Assembly (NCBI RefSeq): GCF_018131015.1
Contig: NZ_JAFCJJ010000025.1
Location: forward strand, 23,551-87,550
Length of the DNA stretch: 64,000 nt
Direction of reading: 5' to 3'
DNA from: Bradyrhizobium diazoefficiens
GTDB lineage: Bacteria; Pseudomonadota; Alphaproteobacteria; Rhizobiales; Xanthobacteraceae
How positions within the stretch are numbered: position 1 is the stretch's first letter; every line of letters starts with the position of its first letter. The notes beneath the pieces were generated by a model, which saw only the letters and a program-made list of their open reading frames with translations, ran no database searches and was not told the origin of the DNA. Position numbers and translations under genes: made by a program. Positions 35,086 to 43,263 of the stretch are shown here, in pieces.

Positions 35086-36228
35086 TCAGGCGCGCTGGCG
35101 GGCGGCCACCGGATTGTCCTGCCGCTTCGACCAGGAGATGTAGTAGGCGACCGCCGTCATCGCTGCGAAGCCGGCGAGGCTCACGCCGATCTGCATCAGG
35201 ACCAGGTTCGCACCGGTGATCAGGATGAGATGGCCGGCGAAGGACAGGAACACGCCGGCGCAGAATACGGCGAGCCATTCTTCGCCGCACCTGATCACCA
35301 TCTGAAGCGGCTTCCACTGCAGGCCCGGATGATCGGCCGGAATGAAATGGTTTGCGAGGAACGCCAGTGCGAGGAAGTGGACCACGCGGTAGGGCGCGAG
35401 GTTTTCCCTGTCGGTTGGCGTGATGCTGTTGACGATGATGTCCGGCAGATGGGCGGACAGCGCCGGCGAATGGCGCATCAAGGTGACGACCAGGGCGAAT
35501 ACCAGATAGGCGCCGGCGAGCGGGCGCAGCCAGGCCATGCCTTGCAGCGCGCGGCCGGGCGCGCCGGTCACGGCGAACCAGCCGCCCAGCACCATCATCA
35601 TCTGCCAGCAGAGCGGATTGAAGGTCCATTCCTGATCCGGATAGACGTGGAAATTCCAGTCGAACCAACGCGCCGCAAGATAAAGCGCGATCGACGCTGC
35701 CAGTGTCAGGTTCGGACGCCGCAACAACCCCCACAGCGCCAGTGGAAAGAATGCCATCAGCGGGATCATCAGTTGCAGGAGGTCGAGGTTCAGCGGTTCC
35801 TCCTGGAGCAGCAGCCCGCGCACCAGGATGCGCAAGGGGTGCTCGATGATCCCCGAGATGTTGTATTCGTGGATGATGTCCGGGGCCATCGATTGCGAGG
35901 CGACATAGGCGATGGCGTCGATGTAGATCACGAACAGCACGACATAGGCGGCGTAGAGCCGCCAGACGCGGCGAAAGATGCGCGTCGCCGCGACGAGGTA
36001 TCCGCGCTCCAGCGCCATCCTGCCGTGGATGATTGCGACGCCATAGCCGACGACGAACACGAACAGGTCAGCGGCGCCACTGAAGCCGAAATTGCGCAAT
36101 GTCAGCAGGTTGGCAATATTATTCGGGATGTGGTCGACGAAGATCGACCAGTTGGCAATGCCCAGCGCCAGGTAGAGCCTGGCATCGTGATGGAAGGCGG
36201 CAAGGTTCGCCTTGACGGACGGTTTCAT
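35086..36228 (-). CDS. opgC: OpgC-family membrane acyltransferase
   Basis: A 380-aa integral membrane protein with about ten hydrophobic segments. It matches the OpgC group that adds succinyl groups to periplasmic glucans: DARLYLALGIANWSIFVDHI near the start, NFGFSGAADLFVFVVGYG and the conserved ALERGYLVAATRIFRR loop. The symbol is by family resemblance only; other acyltransferase-3-like roles are possible. It converges with the kinase gene. Confidence 0.75.
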   Translation of the reverse strand: MKPSVKANLAAFHHDARLYLALGIANWSIFVDHIPNNIANLLTLRNFGFSGAADLFVFVVGYGVAIIHGRMALERGYLVAATRIFRRVWRLYAAYVVLFVIYIDAIAYVASQSMAPDIIHEYNISGIIEHPLRILVRGLLLQEEPLNLDLLQLMIPLMAFFPLALWGLLRRPNLTLAASIALYLAARWFDWNFHVYPDQEWTFNPLCWQMMMVLGGWFAVTGAPGRALQGMAWLRPLAGAYLVFALVVTLMRHSPALSAHLPDIIVNSITPTDRENLAPYRVVHFLALAFLANHFIPADHPGLQWKPLQMVIRCGEEWLAVFCAGVFLSFAGHLILITGANLVLMQIGVSLAGFAAMTAVAYYISWSKRQDNPVAARQRA

Positions 36229-36408
36229 TACGGAAAAATGACTTCTTGAATCAGGGGCAATGCTTTTAGCGGTAACCGCCTGCCTGTCCGAGTAGCGTTT
36301 GCGTGAACGTGCGCCGCTCGGCCGGAGGCAATTTCGCGACCAGGCCGTCGATTTCCAGCAACCGCGTGCGTCGCGCTGACGGCGTGCTGCCTGAAGCGCG
36401 AAGCGTCG

Positions 36409-36864
36409 TTACTCGGCGGGTTCGGCGGAGGCGTCGTCAACCGCGCCGGCCCGGCTCGCCATGATCCCGAGCGCGACGCCGCCGATCGCCAGGATCGGCA
36501 GCAGCCGCTTGACGCCGATGGCGCGGACGATCTGCAGGCCGGTGGCAAGCAGCATGGGATCGGCGAGCATGCTCTGCGCCGCCGATTTCGTGGCTCGCTC
36601 GGCGGCGATGCGGGCGCGCTTCTGCGTCTCCCGCTTGTAGCCCCAGTAGCTCCCCGCGGCGGTGAGCGTCAGCAGGAAGAAGATGCCGGCCCCGGCGAGG
36701 CAGGCCTGGACCGGGCCATACTTGTCCAGCACCGCGATGAAGGCTGCCGCGCACAGGAAGCAGGTGGTGATGAAGAGCGCAAGGGCGGCAGCCGCGGCGA
36801 GCGACGTCAGCCGCACCGTCGTGCCGGTCGATGCGCTGATGCCGTCGATGATGCGCTGAAACAT
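36409..36864 (-). CDS. phage-holin-like small membrane protein
   Basis: A 151-aa protein with two membrane segments near the N-terminus (AAAALALFITTCFLCAAAFI and AGIFFLLTLTAAGSYWGY), a basic, probably helical middle and a third weak hydrophobic segment (LLPILAIGGVALGIMA). It resembles the holin-superfamily partner often found beside DUF883 proteins. It lies 79 bases downstream of the DUF883 gene on the same strand and probably shares its EcfG-type promoter. Confidence 0.65.
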   Translation of the reverse strand: MFQRIIDGISASTGTTVRLTSLAAAAALALFITTCFLCAAAFIAVLDKYGPVQACLAGAGIFFLLTLTAAGSYWGYKRETQKRARIAAERATKSAAQSMLADPMLLATGLQIVRAIGVKRLLPILAIGGVALGIMASRAGAVDDASAEPAE

Positions 36865-36943
36865 CGCCTTGCTCCTCGAAATCCCGCAAAGTCCGGCATG
36901 GCGTCGCAGTGCGACGCCAACGCTTCAATGGCTGTCGTACGCC

Positions 36944-37312
36944 TTACCGGCGCCAGGCGACGCCGATCAGGAAGCCGATGCCGAGCGCGAGACCGACGGT
37001 CGCGAGCGGCCGCTGCGTGATCGCGTCTTCCAGCGTCTCCTCGATCGAGCCATAGGCATCCTGCGCCGCCTCCATCATCGCGCTGCCGCGTTCCGACACG
37101 TCGTCGAACGCCGAATCCACGTTCTCGCGTGCCTGGCGGTAGCCGCGGCGGGCCTGCTTGCTCGCAGAATTTGCAAAGGTGTTGAGCGCGTCGGTGATCT
37201 GGTCGGTGAGGGCGGCGATATCGCTTTTCACGGCTGCTACATCCTTCTCGAGGCGTTCCCTGGTGGCTTTGTCGGTCCAGTCTCTCATCCCGGTTTCGGT
37301 GGTCGTTGACAT
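36944..37312 (-). CDS. DUF883 (ElaB/YqjD-like) membrane-anchored protein
   Basis: A 122-aa protein: a long amphipathic helical region (KDVAAVKSDIAALTDQITDA, residues about 25-95) and one C-terminal membrane anchor (PLATVGLALGIGFLIGVAWRR). In Escherichia coli relatives of this family bind ribosomes at the membrane in stationary phase. GGAG lies 6 bases before the ATG. An EcfG-type promoter is 40-64 bases upstream. Confidence 0.85.
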   Translation of the reverse strand: MSTTTETGMRDWTDKATRERLEKDVAAVKSDIAALTDQITDALNTFANSASKQARRGYRQARENVDSAFDDVSERGSAMMEAAQDAYGSIEETLEDAITQRPLATVGLALGIGFLIGVAWRR

Positions 37313-37351
37313 CGGAAACTCCAAACTCGTTGGCGGCAGAGACAGCCGGAG

Positions 37352-37376
37352 AACGTTTCGTCGTCGGGGAAGTTCC
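37352..37376 (-). promoter_or_regulatory. EcfG-type (general stress) promoter of the DUF883 gene
   Basis: On the minus strand GGAAC, 16 bases, CGTT: an exact match to the consensus for the alphaproteobacterial general-stress sigma factor EcfG. Transcription would start near 37343, about 30 bases before the ATG. Confidence 0.75.
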
Positions 37377-37391
37377 GTTTGCGGAAACCGG

Positions 37392-38477
37392 TCATGCCTG
37401 CGGCAGCTGCGGCGAATTCTCTGGCCACAGATGCTCCTTCAGGATCAGCCCGACGATCAGAAGCGGCGACGACAGGAACGCACCCATCGGTCCCCACAGC
37501 CAGGTCCAGAAGGCCAGCGCGACGAAGACGGCGAGTGCGTTCAGCGCCAGCCTCCGGCCGATGATGGTGGGGGTCACGAAGTGCCCCTCCAGGAAGGTGA
37601 TGCCGCCGAATGCGAGCGCCGCCATCAGTCCGCCGCCGAGGGTCGGGAAGGCGACCAGCCCAACCACGACCAGCACGGCGAACATCGCCACCGGTCCGAT
37701 GATGGGGATGAAGTTGAGGGTGGCCGCGAGCGCGCCGAGGCCGGCGGGATTGGGCATGCCGGTGATCGCACAGACGATGCCGGTGGCGATGCCGACGCCG
37801 ATATTGATGAGCGTGACGGTCAGGAGGTAGTTGCCGAGATGAACCTCGATCTCGTTGAGGATCCGCAGCGTGCGCAAGCGCGCGTCGCGATCGCTGAAGG
37901 TCAGGATCAGCGCCCGCCGCAGGTCGCGCCAGCTCGCGATGAACAGGATCAGGGTGGCAAAGAACAGCAGGAATTCGGCGAAGGTCGGCGACAGGAACTC
38001 CAGCGTCGGCTGCACCCAGTCGAATTTCGGCATCTGGAAACCCGACAGCCCGTCCCCGCCGCCGACCATGGTTTGCAGCTCCTGCCACAAGGCCAGTGGC
38101 CGGTCGAACACGTGCAGCTTGTCCTTCAATTGCGCGCCGAGCTCCGGCAGGCGCGAACTCCATTGCATCGCCGGCGAAGCGATCAGCGCGCCGATGAAGG
38201 CGACCACCATGGTCACCGCGATCACGATCAGCACGGCTCCCATCGCACGCGGCACCCGCCGCTTCTCGAGAAAGCTCGCGGCCGGCGACAGCATGGTGCC
38301 GGCGACCACAGCCATGACGACCGGGAGGAAGAACGCCTTGGCGACGTAGAGAACCCCGACGATCGCAATCAGCAGCAGGGCGGCGAGCGTAAAGGCGACA
38401 AAGTCGGTCCGGCGGATCAGCGGAGGCAGTTTGCTGGGTTGATCGGGGAGCGCAGCGCTGTCGGTCTTGCCGGGCAT
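37392..38477 (-). CDS. AI-2E family transporter (PerM-like)
   Basis: A 361-aa permease-like protein with about eight membrane segments (FTLAALLLIAIVGVLYVAKA near the start; NFIPIIGPVAMFAVLVVVG; AFWTWLWGPMGAFLSSPLL near the end). These are the landmarks of the AI-2E/PerM family, which exports small molecules or Na+/H+ in different members. Substrate unknown. The start MPGKTDSAAL is chosen; upstream codons run through the promoter. An EcfG-type promoter lies 95 bases upstream. Confidence 0.88.
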   Translation of the reverse strand: MPGKTDSAALPDQPSKLPPLIRRTDFVAFTLAALLLIAIVGVLYVAKAFFLPVVMAVVAGTMLSPAASFLEKRRVPRAMGAVLIVIAVTMVVAFIGALIASPAMQWSSRLPELGAQLKDKLHVFDRPLALWQELQTMVGGGDGLSGFQMPKFDWVQPTLEFLSPTFAEFLLFFATLILFIASWRDLRRALILTFSDRDARLRTLRILNEIEVHLGNYLLTVTLINIGVGIATGIVCAITGMPNPAGLGALAATLNFIPIIGPVAMFAVLVVVGLVAFPTLGGGLMAALAFGGITFLEGHFVTPTIIGRRLALNALAVFVALAFWTWLWGPMGAFLSSPLLIVGLILKEHLWPENSPQLPQA

Positions 38478-38571
38478 CAGATGTTCAGAGGGAAGCACCC
38501 GCACAATATCTCTCCCCGCGCGGAAGCCTGTCCGCGCACCCCGTTGATGCTTGAGAACTTGATGGCCTGAA

Positions 38572-38596
38572 AACGCCCGGCACGCGTGCCGGTTCC
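38572..38596 (-). promoter_or_regulatory. EcfG-type promoter of the AI-2E transporter gene
   Basis: On the minus strand GGAAC, 16 bases, CGTT. The spacer holds a perfect 16-bp palindrome (CCGGCACGCGTGCCGG, 38577-38592), so a repressor could block the promoter directly. Confidence 0.65.
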
Positions 38597-38655
38597 ATCG
38601 CGGCTTCGTGACGAACGCTTCGCTTGACTGTGACGTCGCGGCCGCACGACGGGAG

Positions 38656-38681
38656 GGAACTTGAGCCGGCCCCACCGCGTT
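38656..38681 (+). promoter_or_regulatory. EcfG-type promoter of the L,D-transpeptidase gene
   Basis: GGAAC, 17 bases, CGTT on the plus strand, about 50 bases before the ATG at 38731. It is back to back with the promoter of the transporter gene, so the 253-base gap is a divergent stress-promoter region. Confidence 0.75.
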
Positions 38682-38730
38682 TGTTGGACAGCCGCATCAC
38701 TCGGGATGCACACATCCAACGGGGCAGCAC

Positions 38731-39501
38731 ATGACTAGGTTCTTTGCAGTCCACCGCCGGCTCTCGCCGCGCGCGCTCACCACCCTTGTCTTCACGTCAG
38801 CCTTGCTGACGATGCCTGTCGCCGCGCAGGCGCAGACCCTTTTCTATGCACCGATGCAGCCGCAGGCGTTTCCGCAGGTCCAGGCTTTTGCGCCGGGCTA
38901 CGCGCCCGACACGCCGCGAGCCGCCGACGAAGACGCGCTGCTGCCCGACCGGCTGCGCCGGCAGATCGTCGGCTTCGACCGCAACGAGCCGGTCGGCACC
39001 ATCGTGATCGATACCGCCAACACCTATCTCTATTACGTGCTCGGCAACGGCCGCGCCATGCGCTACGGCGTCGGCGTCGGCCGGGAGGGTTTTACTTGGT
39101 CCGGCGTGCAGAGCGTCACGCGCAAGGCGGAGTGGCCGGATTGGCATCCGCCGGCGGAAATGATCGCGCGCCAGCCCTATCTGCCCCGCTTCGTTGCCGG
39201 CGGCCCCGGCAATCCGCTTGGCGCCCGAGCGATGTATCTCGGTTCGAGCGAGTACCGTATCCACGGCACCAACGACCCCACCACGATCGGCAAGTTCGTT
39301 TCCTCAGGCTGCATCCGCCTGACCAACGAGGACGTCACCGACCTCTTCAGCCGCGTCAGCGTCGGAGCCAGGGTGGTCGTGCTGCCGAAGAACGCGCCGC
39401 TGATGGCGAAAGGCGGCGACCCCGTCCGGAAGCGGCCTGCGGTCACCACGCTGCCGTCGGGCCGTCAGGCGTTGAACGTTTCGCTGTCGACCGTGAACTA
39501 A
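38731..39501 (+). CDS. L,D-transpeptidase (YkuD domain)
   Basis: A 256-aa exported enzyme. A signal peptide (LTTLVFTSALLTMPVAAQAQ) precedes the YkuD domain: GTIVIDTANTYLYYVLGNG, RYGVGVGREGFTWSG, the conserved His H178 in YRIHGTNDP and the catalytic Cys C194 in SSGCIRLTNED. It makes 3-3 cross-links in peptidoglycan or attaches proteins to it. The EcfG-type promoter fits an envelope-hardening role. Confidence 0.92.
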   Translation: MTRFFAVHRRLSPRALTTLVFTSALLTMPVAAQAQTLFYAPMQPQAFPQVQAFAPGYAPDTPRAADEDALLPDRLRRQIVGFDRNEPVGTIVIDTANTYLYYVLGNGRAMRYGVGVGREGFTWSGVQSVTRKAEWPDWHPPAEMIARQPYLPRFVAGGPGNPLGARAMYLGSSEYRIHGTNDPTTIGKFVSSGCIRLTNEDVTDLFSRVSVGARVVVLPKNAPLMAKGGDPVRKRPAVTTLPSGRQALNVSLSTVN

Positions 39502-39518
39502 GAGTGCAGTGAGGTCAC

Positions 39519-40178
39519 ATGAGCGGACGCGCGATGGGCAGGCTTGGCAGGGGTCTTGGCAGGGGTGCGGCGGCGATGCTTGCCATCGCCTCCTTCGGCC
39601 TCGCTCTGGCTCCTCCGGCGCATGCGGAAGACTTCTTCTCCGCCCTGTTCGGCGGCCTCCGGATGCGGCAGCCCGAGATCCGGATGCCCTTCCAGAGCGA
39701 CGACTCGCCGCGCTATGACACCCCGCGCCAGCGCGTCTATGGCGGCGGCACGGCCTATTGTGTCCGCGGCTGCGACGGTCGCTATTTCCCGGCGCAAGGC
39801 TCCGATGCCCAGAGCAAGGCGCAATCCTGCAAGAGCTTCTGCCCGGCCGCCGAGACCTCGCTGGTCTATGGCAGCAACATCGACGACGCCACGACGACGG
39901 CCGGGAAGTCCTATTCGGACCTGCCGAACGCCTTCCGCTACCGGACCGAGGTCGTGGCCGGCTGCACCTGCAATGGCAAGGATCCGGCCGGGCTCGCCCA
40001 GGTCAAGGCCGAGGACGATCCGACCTTGCGCAAGGGCGATATCGTCGCCGGCAGCGGCGGCCTCGTGGTCGCCAACCGCAACGCCAACGACCGGCGCGGC
40101 GTGGCGATGAACTTCTCGCCGCTTCCCGACTCGGTTCGCGCGAAATTCCGCCACGTCCCGGTGGTGGCGAAGGAGTAG
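39519..40178 (+). CDS. DUF2865 secreted protein
   Basis: A 219-aa protein with a signal peptide (LAIASFGLALAPPAHAEDFF) and a Cys-containing domain (YCVRGCDGRYFP; SCKSFCPA; AGCTCNG) that I recognise as DUF2865, common in Bradyrhizobiaceae. Six Cys suggest disulfides in the periplasm. No function is known. It starts 17 bases after the L,D-transpeptidase gene and is probably in the same transcript. Confidence 0.85.
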   Translation: MSGRAMGRLGRGLGRGAAAMLAIASFGLALAPPAHAEDFFSALFGGLRMRQPEIRMPFQSDDSPRYDTPRQRVYGGGTAYCVRGCDGRYFPAQGSDAQSKAQSCKSFCPAAETSLVYGSNIDDATTTAGKSYSDLPNAFRYRTEVVAGCTCNGKDPAGLAQVKAEDDPTLRKGDIVAGSGGLVVANRNANDRRGVAMNFSPLPDSVRAKFRHVPVVAKE

Positions 40179-40180
40179 CC

Positions 40181-42277
40181 TTACGCCGCGCGGATCTTGC
40201 CCAGGAAATCGCTGACCTGGTGACCGAGCTCGCGGCTCTGGGTTTCCAGCATTTCCGACGCCTGCTTGACGTTGTCGGCCGCGCCGGCCGCCGCGTCGGC
40301 GTCGGCCTTCACGCCGGTGATGTTGTCCGAGACGTTCTTGGTGCCCTGCGCCGCATATTGCGTGCTGCGCGTGATCTCCTGCGTCGCCGCGCCCTGCTGC
40401 TGCACGGCGGCTGCGATGGCGGTCGCGACCTCGTTGACCTCGCCGATGATGCCGCCGATGGTCTGGATCGCGGCGATGGCGTCGCCCGCGACCTTCTGGA
40501 TGCCGGAGATCTGCTCCGAAATCTCCTCGGTCGCCTTCGCGGTCTGGCTCGCCAGCGACTTCACCTCGGAGGCGACGACCGCAAAGCCGCGCCCGGCCTC
40601 GCCGGCGCGCGCCGCCTCGATCGTAGCATTGAGCGCGAGCAAATTGGTCTGGGCCGCGATCGTGTTGATCAGGCCGACGACCTCGCCGATGCGGTTGGCC
40701 GAGTTGGCGAGGCCCTGCACGGTGCCGTCGGTGTCGCGCGCCTGGCTGACGGCGCGGCTGGCGATGCCGGCGGCGTGCGCGGCCTGCTGGCTGATGTCGT
40801 TGATGGAGGCGGAGAGCTCCTCGGCGGCGGCCGCGACGCTGTCGACGCTGCCGGAGGCATCGCCGGAGGCCTTGCCCGCCACCTGCACCCGTTCATTGGT
40901 CTGGCGTGAGACCGCGGAAAGCTCCGAGGCCGTCTTGCGCATCTCGCCCGAGGCCCGGCCCAGCTGGTCGAGGGTCTGGCGCACCGCGCCTTCGAATTCG
41001 CCGACATAGGTCTCGATCGCGCGCTGGCGCGTGGCCGCGCCCGCATTGCGCTCGCGCTCCTGCGCCTCGATCTTGAGCTTGTCGATGGCCTGCTGCTTGA
41101 AGGTCTCCAGGGCGCCCGCGAGCGCGCCGATCTCGTCGTTGCGGTCGACATAGAGGCTGTCGACGGTGAGATCGCCGCCGGCGACCTTTAGCATCGCGTC
41201 GCGGATGTTGTGCAGCGGCCGGATCACGCGGCGCGTGACCGCGAGCATGGCGCCGACCGTGACAAGGATGGCGAGGATCAAGAACACGACCTGGATCGCC
41301 AGCGCACGGCTTGCTCCGGCATATTGCCCGCCCGCATAATCGCGCGCCTCGTCGAGCGCACGTTCGGCGACTGTGACCGCCGTCCCCATGCGCTGTGTCG
41401 TCAGCGGTGTCCACTGGTCGGAGCTCATGTCGGTCGTCGAGCCGACCATGATCTGGTCGATCAGCCGGTCGCGCAGGGCGAGATAGTCCGGGTTGAAATA
41501 GGCGGCCTTGGCTGCGCTCATCGCGTTGACGAGCTCCGGCGATAGGGTCATGCCGAGCGTTGAGGACTCGAGCCCGCTCCAGGCGTTCTCGATGGCGCCG
41601 ACGGATTTGGTGTAGGTCTGCTGCGCTTCCAGTGGCAGGCTGCCGGTCGCGACCAGGCCGGTCGAGACCAGGTCCGAAGCCTCGCCGGCGCTGTTGCGCA
41701 GCAGCCAGGCCGACTGCTTGATCGACAGGAGCTGGTCGATCAAGGGATCGTTGTGATTGACGACCGCGGTCAGTCGCGCCGAAATCGTCTCGAGCGTTGC
41801 CAGCAGCGCGCCGGTCTGGTCCGTGTATTCCTTCGAGAGCGCGGCGCGCCGGGCCTTCTTCGGCTTGCGCAGGTCGCCCCACGCCTCGGTCTGCAGCGTT
41901 GCCAGCTTGTCGAGCTGCTGGTTCAGATTGCCGAGCAGGGTGCTCTGCTCGGAGAACGGGATCGACGGCAGCAGCGCGGCTGTGGCGCGGATGGCGGGCA
42001 TCCCGGCGTCATGAATGCCGCGCAGGAATTTTTCGATCTCCGGCGCGATCGGCGCCTCGCCATTCAGCATTCGCGGCGTCGACGAGCGATCGGTGCGCAG
42101 ATTGTGCATCGCCTTGAACGCGTCCGCGGAGGCCTCGGCCACGGCGGCGATGTGACCGGTTGCGCGCAGCCGTTCGAAGGATTGCCACGCCGACGTCACC
42201 AGCAGTGCAACAACACAGGCCGCGAGAAGGGCAATGACGGATTGCAGCAGTGCCGACACGGTCACACGTCGAAGCAT
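40181..42277 (-). CDS. methyl-accepting chemotaxis protein (copy 1)
   Basis: A 698-aa receptor: N-terminal membrane segment (VIALLAACVVALLVTSAW), a long helical periplasmic sensor (about residues 35-325), a second membrane segment (AIQVVFLILAILVTVGAML), HAMP (RVIRPLHNIRDAMLKVAGGD) and the signalling hairpin with the tip INTIAAQTNLLALNATIEAA. No C-terminal pentapeptide tether; it ends SDFLGKIRAA. The signalling part is nearly identical to the paralogue at 44.4 kb. It converges with the DUF2865 gene with 2 bases between. Confidence 0.93.
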   Translation of the reverse strand: MLRRVTVSALLQSVIALLAACVVALLVTSAWQSFERLRATGHIAAVAEASADAFKAMHNLRTDRSSTPRMLNGEAPIAPEIEKFLRGIHDAGMPAIRATAALLPSIPFSEQSTLLGNLNQQLDKLATLQTEAWGDLRKPKKARRAALSKEYTDQTGALLATLETISARLTAVVNHNDPLIDQLLSIKQSAWLLRNSAGEASDLVSTGLVATGSLPLEAQQTYTKSVGAIENAWSGLESSTLGMTLSPELVNAMSAAKAAYFNPDYLALRDRLIDQIMVGSTTDMSSDQWTPLTTQRMGTAVTVAERALDEARDYAGGQYAGASRALAIQVVFLILAILVTVGAMLAVTRRVIRPLHNIRDAMLKVAGGDLTVDSLYVDRNDEIGALAGALETFKQQAIDKLKIEAQERERNAGAATRQRAIETYVGEFEGAVRQTLDQLGRASGEMRKTASELSAVSRQTNERVQVAGKASGDASGSVDSVAAAAEELSASINDISQQAAHAAGIASRAVSQARDTDGTVQGLANSANRIGEVVGLINTIAAQTNLLALNATIEAARAGEAGRGFAVVASEVKSLASQTAKATEEISEQISGIQKVAGDAIAAIQTIGGIIGEVNEVATAIAAAVQQQGAATQEITRSTQYAAQGTKNVSDNITGVKADADAAAGAADNVKQASEMLETQSRELGHQVSDFLGKIRAA

Positions 42278-42639
42278 GGTGAAGATCTCCACGAGCCCCG
42301 CACTTTTCGCAGAAAGGAATAAACAGAACAGTAACGCGCGCCCGCCGTGTGGACGGGGCGTCCTGCGACTTGCGCGCACAGCATGGCGCCGGCGCTTAGT
42401 GCGGAGGCAGGTCTTAACGGATCGTTACCGGCGCGATTACCGCCGGCTCGGGCTGGTAGACCCTGTCACTACCAGGCGGTGCGCCCAGAAACCCGGAGAC
42501 GTGATGCGACTAAAGCAATGTCTGCTTTGCCTCTACAGCGACCGACTTCGGGCGGCAGCGCCATATGTCGCGATGGGCCATTAGGCGACACCCCTTACTG
42601 CGCGATATGTAGCGCAAGCCGGCATCACTCGGTGTCCGC
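42278..42639. other. gap between chemoreceptor and NAD(P)H-binding gene
   Basis: About 360 bases, lower in G+C than the genes beside it. I see no coding frame, promoter or terminator that I can support. Confidence 0.4.
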
Positions 42640-43263
42640 CTAATTCACGATGACTGGTCTTCGCCTCAGCCAAGCCTCGCTTGTCAATTGAGAGACCATG
42701 AATGCAGCGACGTCTGCACGCGCAATTTTACCCATTCCCTGTATGGAGTGATCGTCCGCCGTGCGGTAGATCCCGCGTGCCGGCCCGTCAGTGAGAATGC
42801 CAACACGCACGACTGTCCAGTCGAGATCAGTCGCGGATAAGTGACGTTCCATCGCCTCTTTGTCGGCGACTTCGTTCCGCAGCACAAAGCGAAATAAAAC
42901 GTTGCGAGCGATCCAGCCAACATCTGCGCGGGTATCGTCGGCGCCGAGTGTTGAAATCACAATAATCCGGCGTGGGCCGTGTTTGCTCATCGCCGCGGCA
43001 ATATTACGAATGGCCGGGCCGCAGATTGGAGCGGTTCGCCATGGTCGGCCGCCCAACGTCGACAAGACCGCCTCATGGCCCGGTATCACAGCCTCAACTG
43101 CCGCGGCATCGAGCACGCTGCCGGTTACGATATGAAGTCCCGGCTTAGAGACGATCGTGGAGGGGGCTCGCGCGAAGGCGGTCACCGAATGGTCCGCTTC
43201 AAGCGCCCTTTCAACCAGCAATCGACCGGTGCCGCCTGTCGAGCCAAAGACGAGTACCCGCAT
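42640..43263 (-). CDS. NAD(P)H-binding atypical short-chain dehydrogenase
   Basis: A 207-aa protein of the NmrA-like / SDR_a5 group. It opens with the dinucleotide motif VFGSTGGTGRLLVERAL and has an intact fold to the end (DLDWTVVRVGILTDGPARG; IARADVAAFMVSQL). There is no catalytic Tyr-Lys pair, as in other atypical members. GGAG lies 9 bases before the ATG. Codon use is less G/C-biased than its neighbours, which hints at later arrival. Confidence 0.82.
   Translation of the reverse strand: MRVLVFGSTGGTGRLLVERALEADHSVTAFARAPSTIVSKPGLHIVTGSVLDAAAVEAVIPGHEAVLSTLGGRPWRTAPICGPAIRNIAAAMSKHGPRRIIVISTLGADDTRADVGWIARNVLFRFVLRNEVADKEAMERHLSATDLDWTVVRVGILTDGPARGIYRTADDHSIQGMGKIARADVAAFMVSQLTSEAWLRRRPVIVN

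Noticed and set aside
36266..36361. Short minus-strand frame LLEIDGLVAKLPPAE... between the opgC-like and holin-like genes
   Set aside because: It looks like the end of a real protein, but only a TTG start is available, it has 31 codons and no ribosome site. It may be the remnant of a lost gene.
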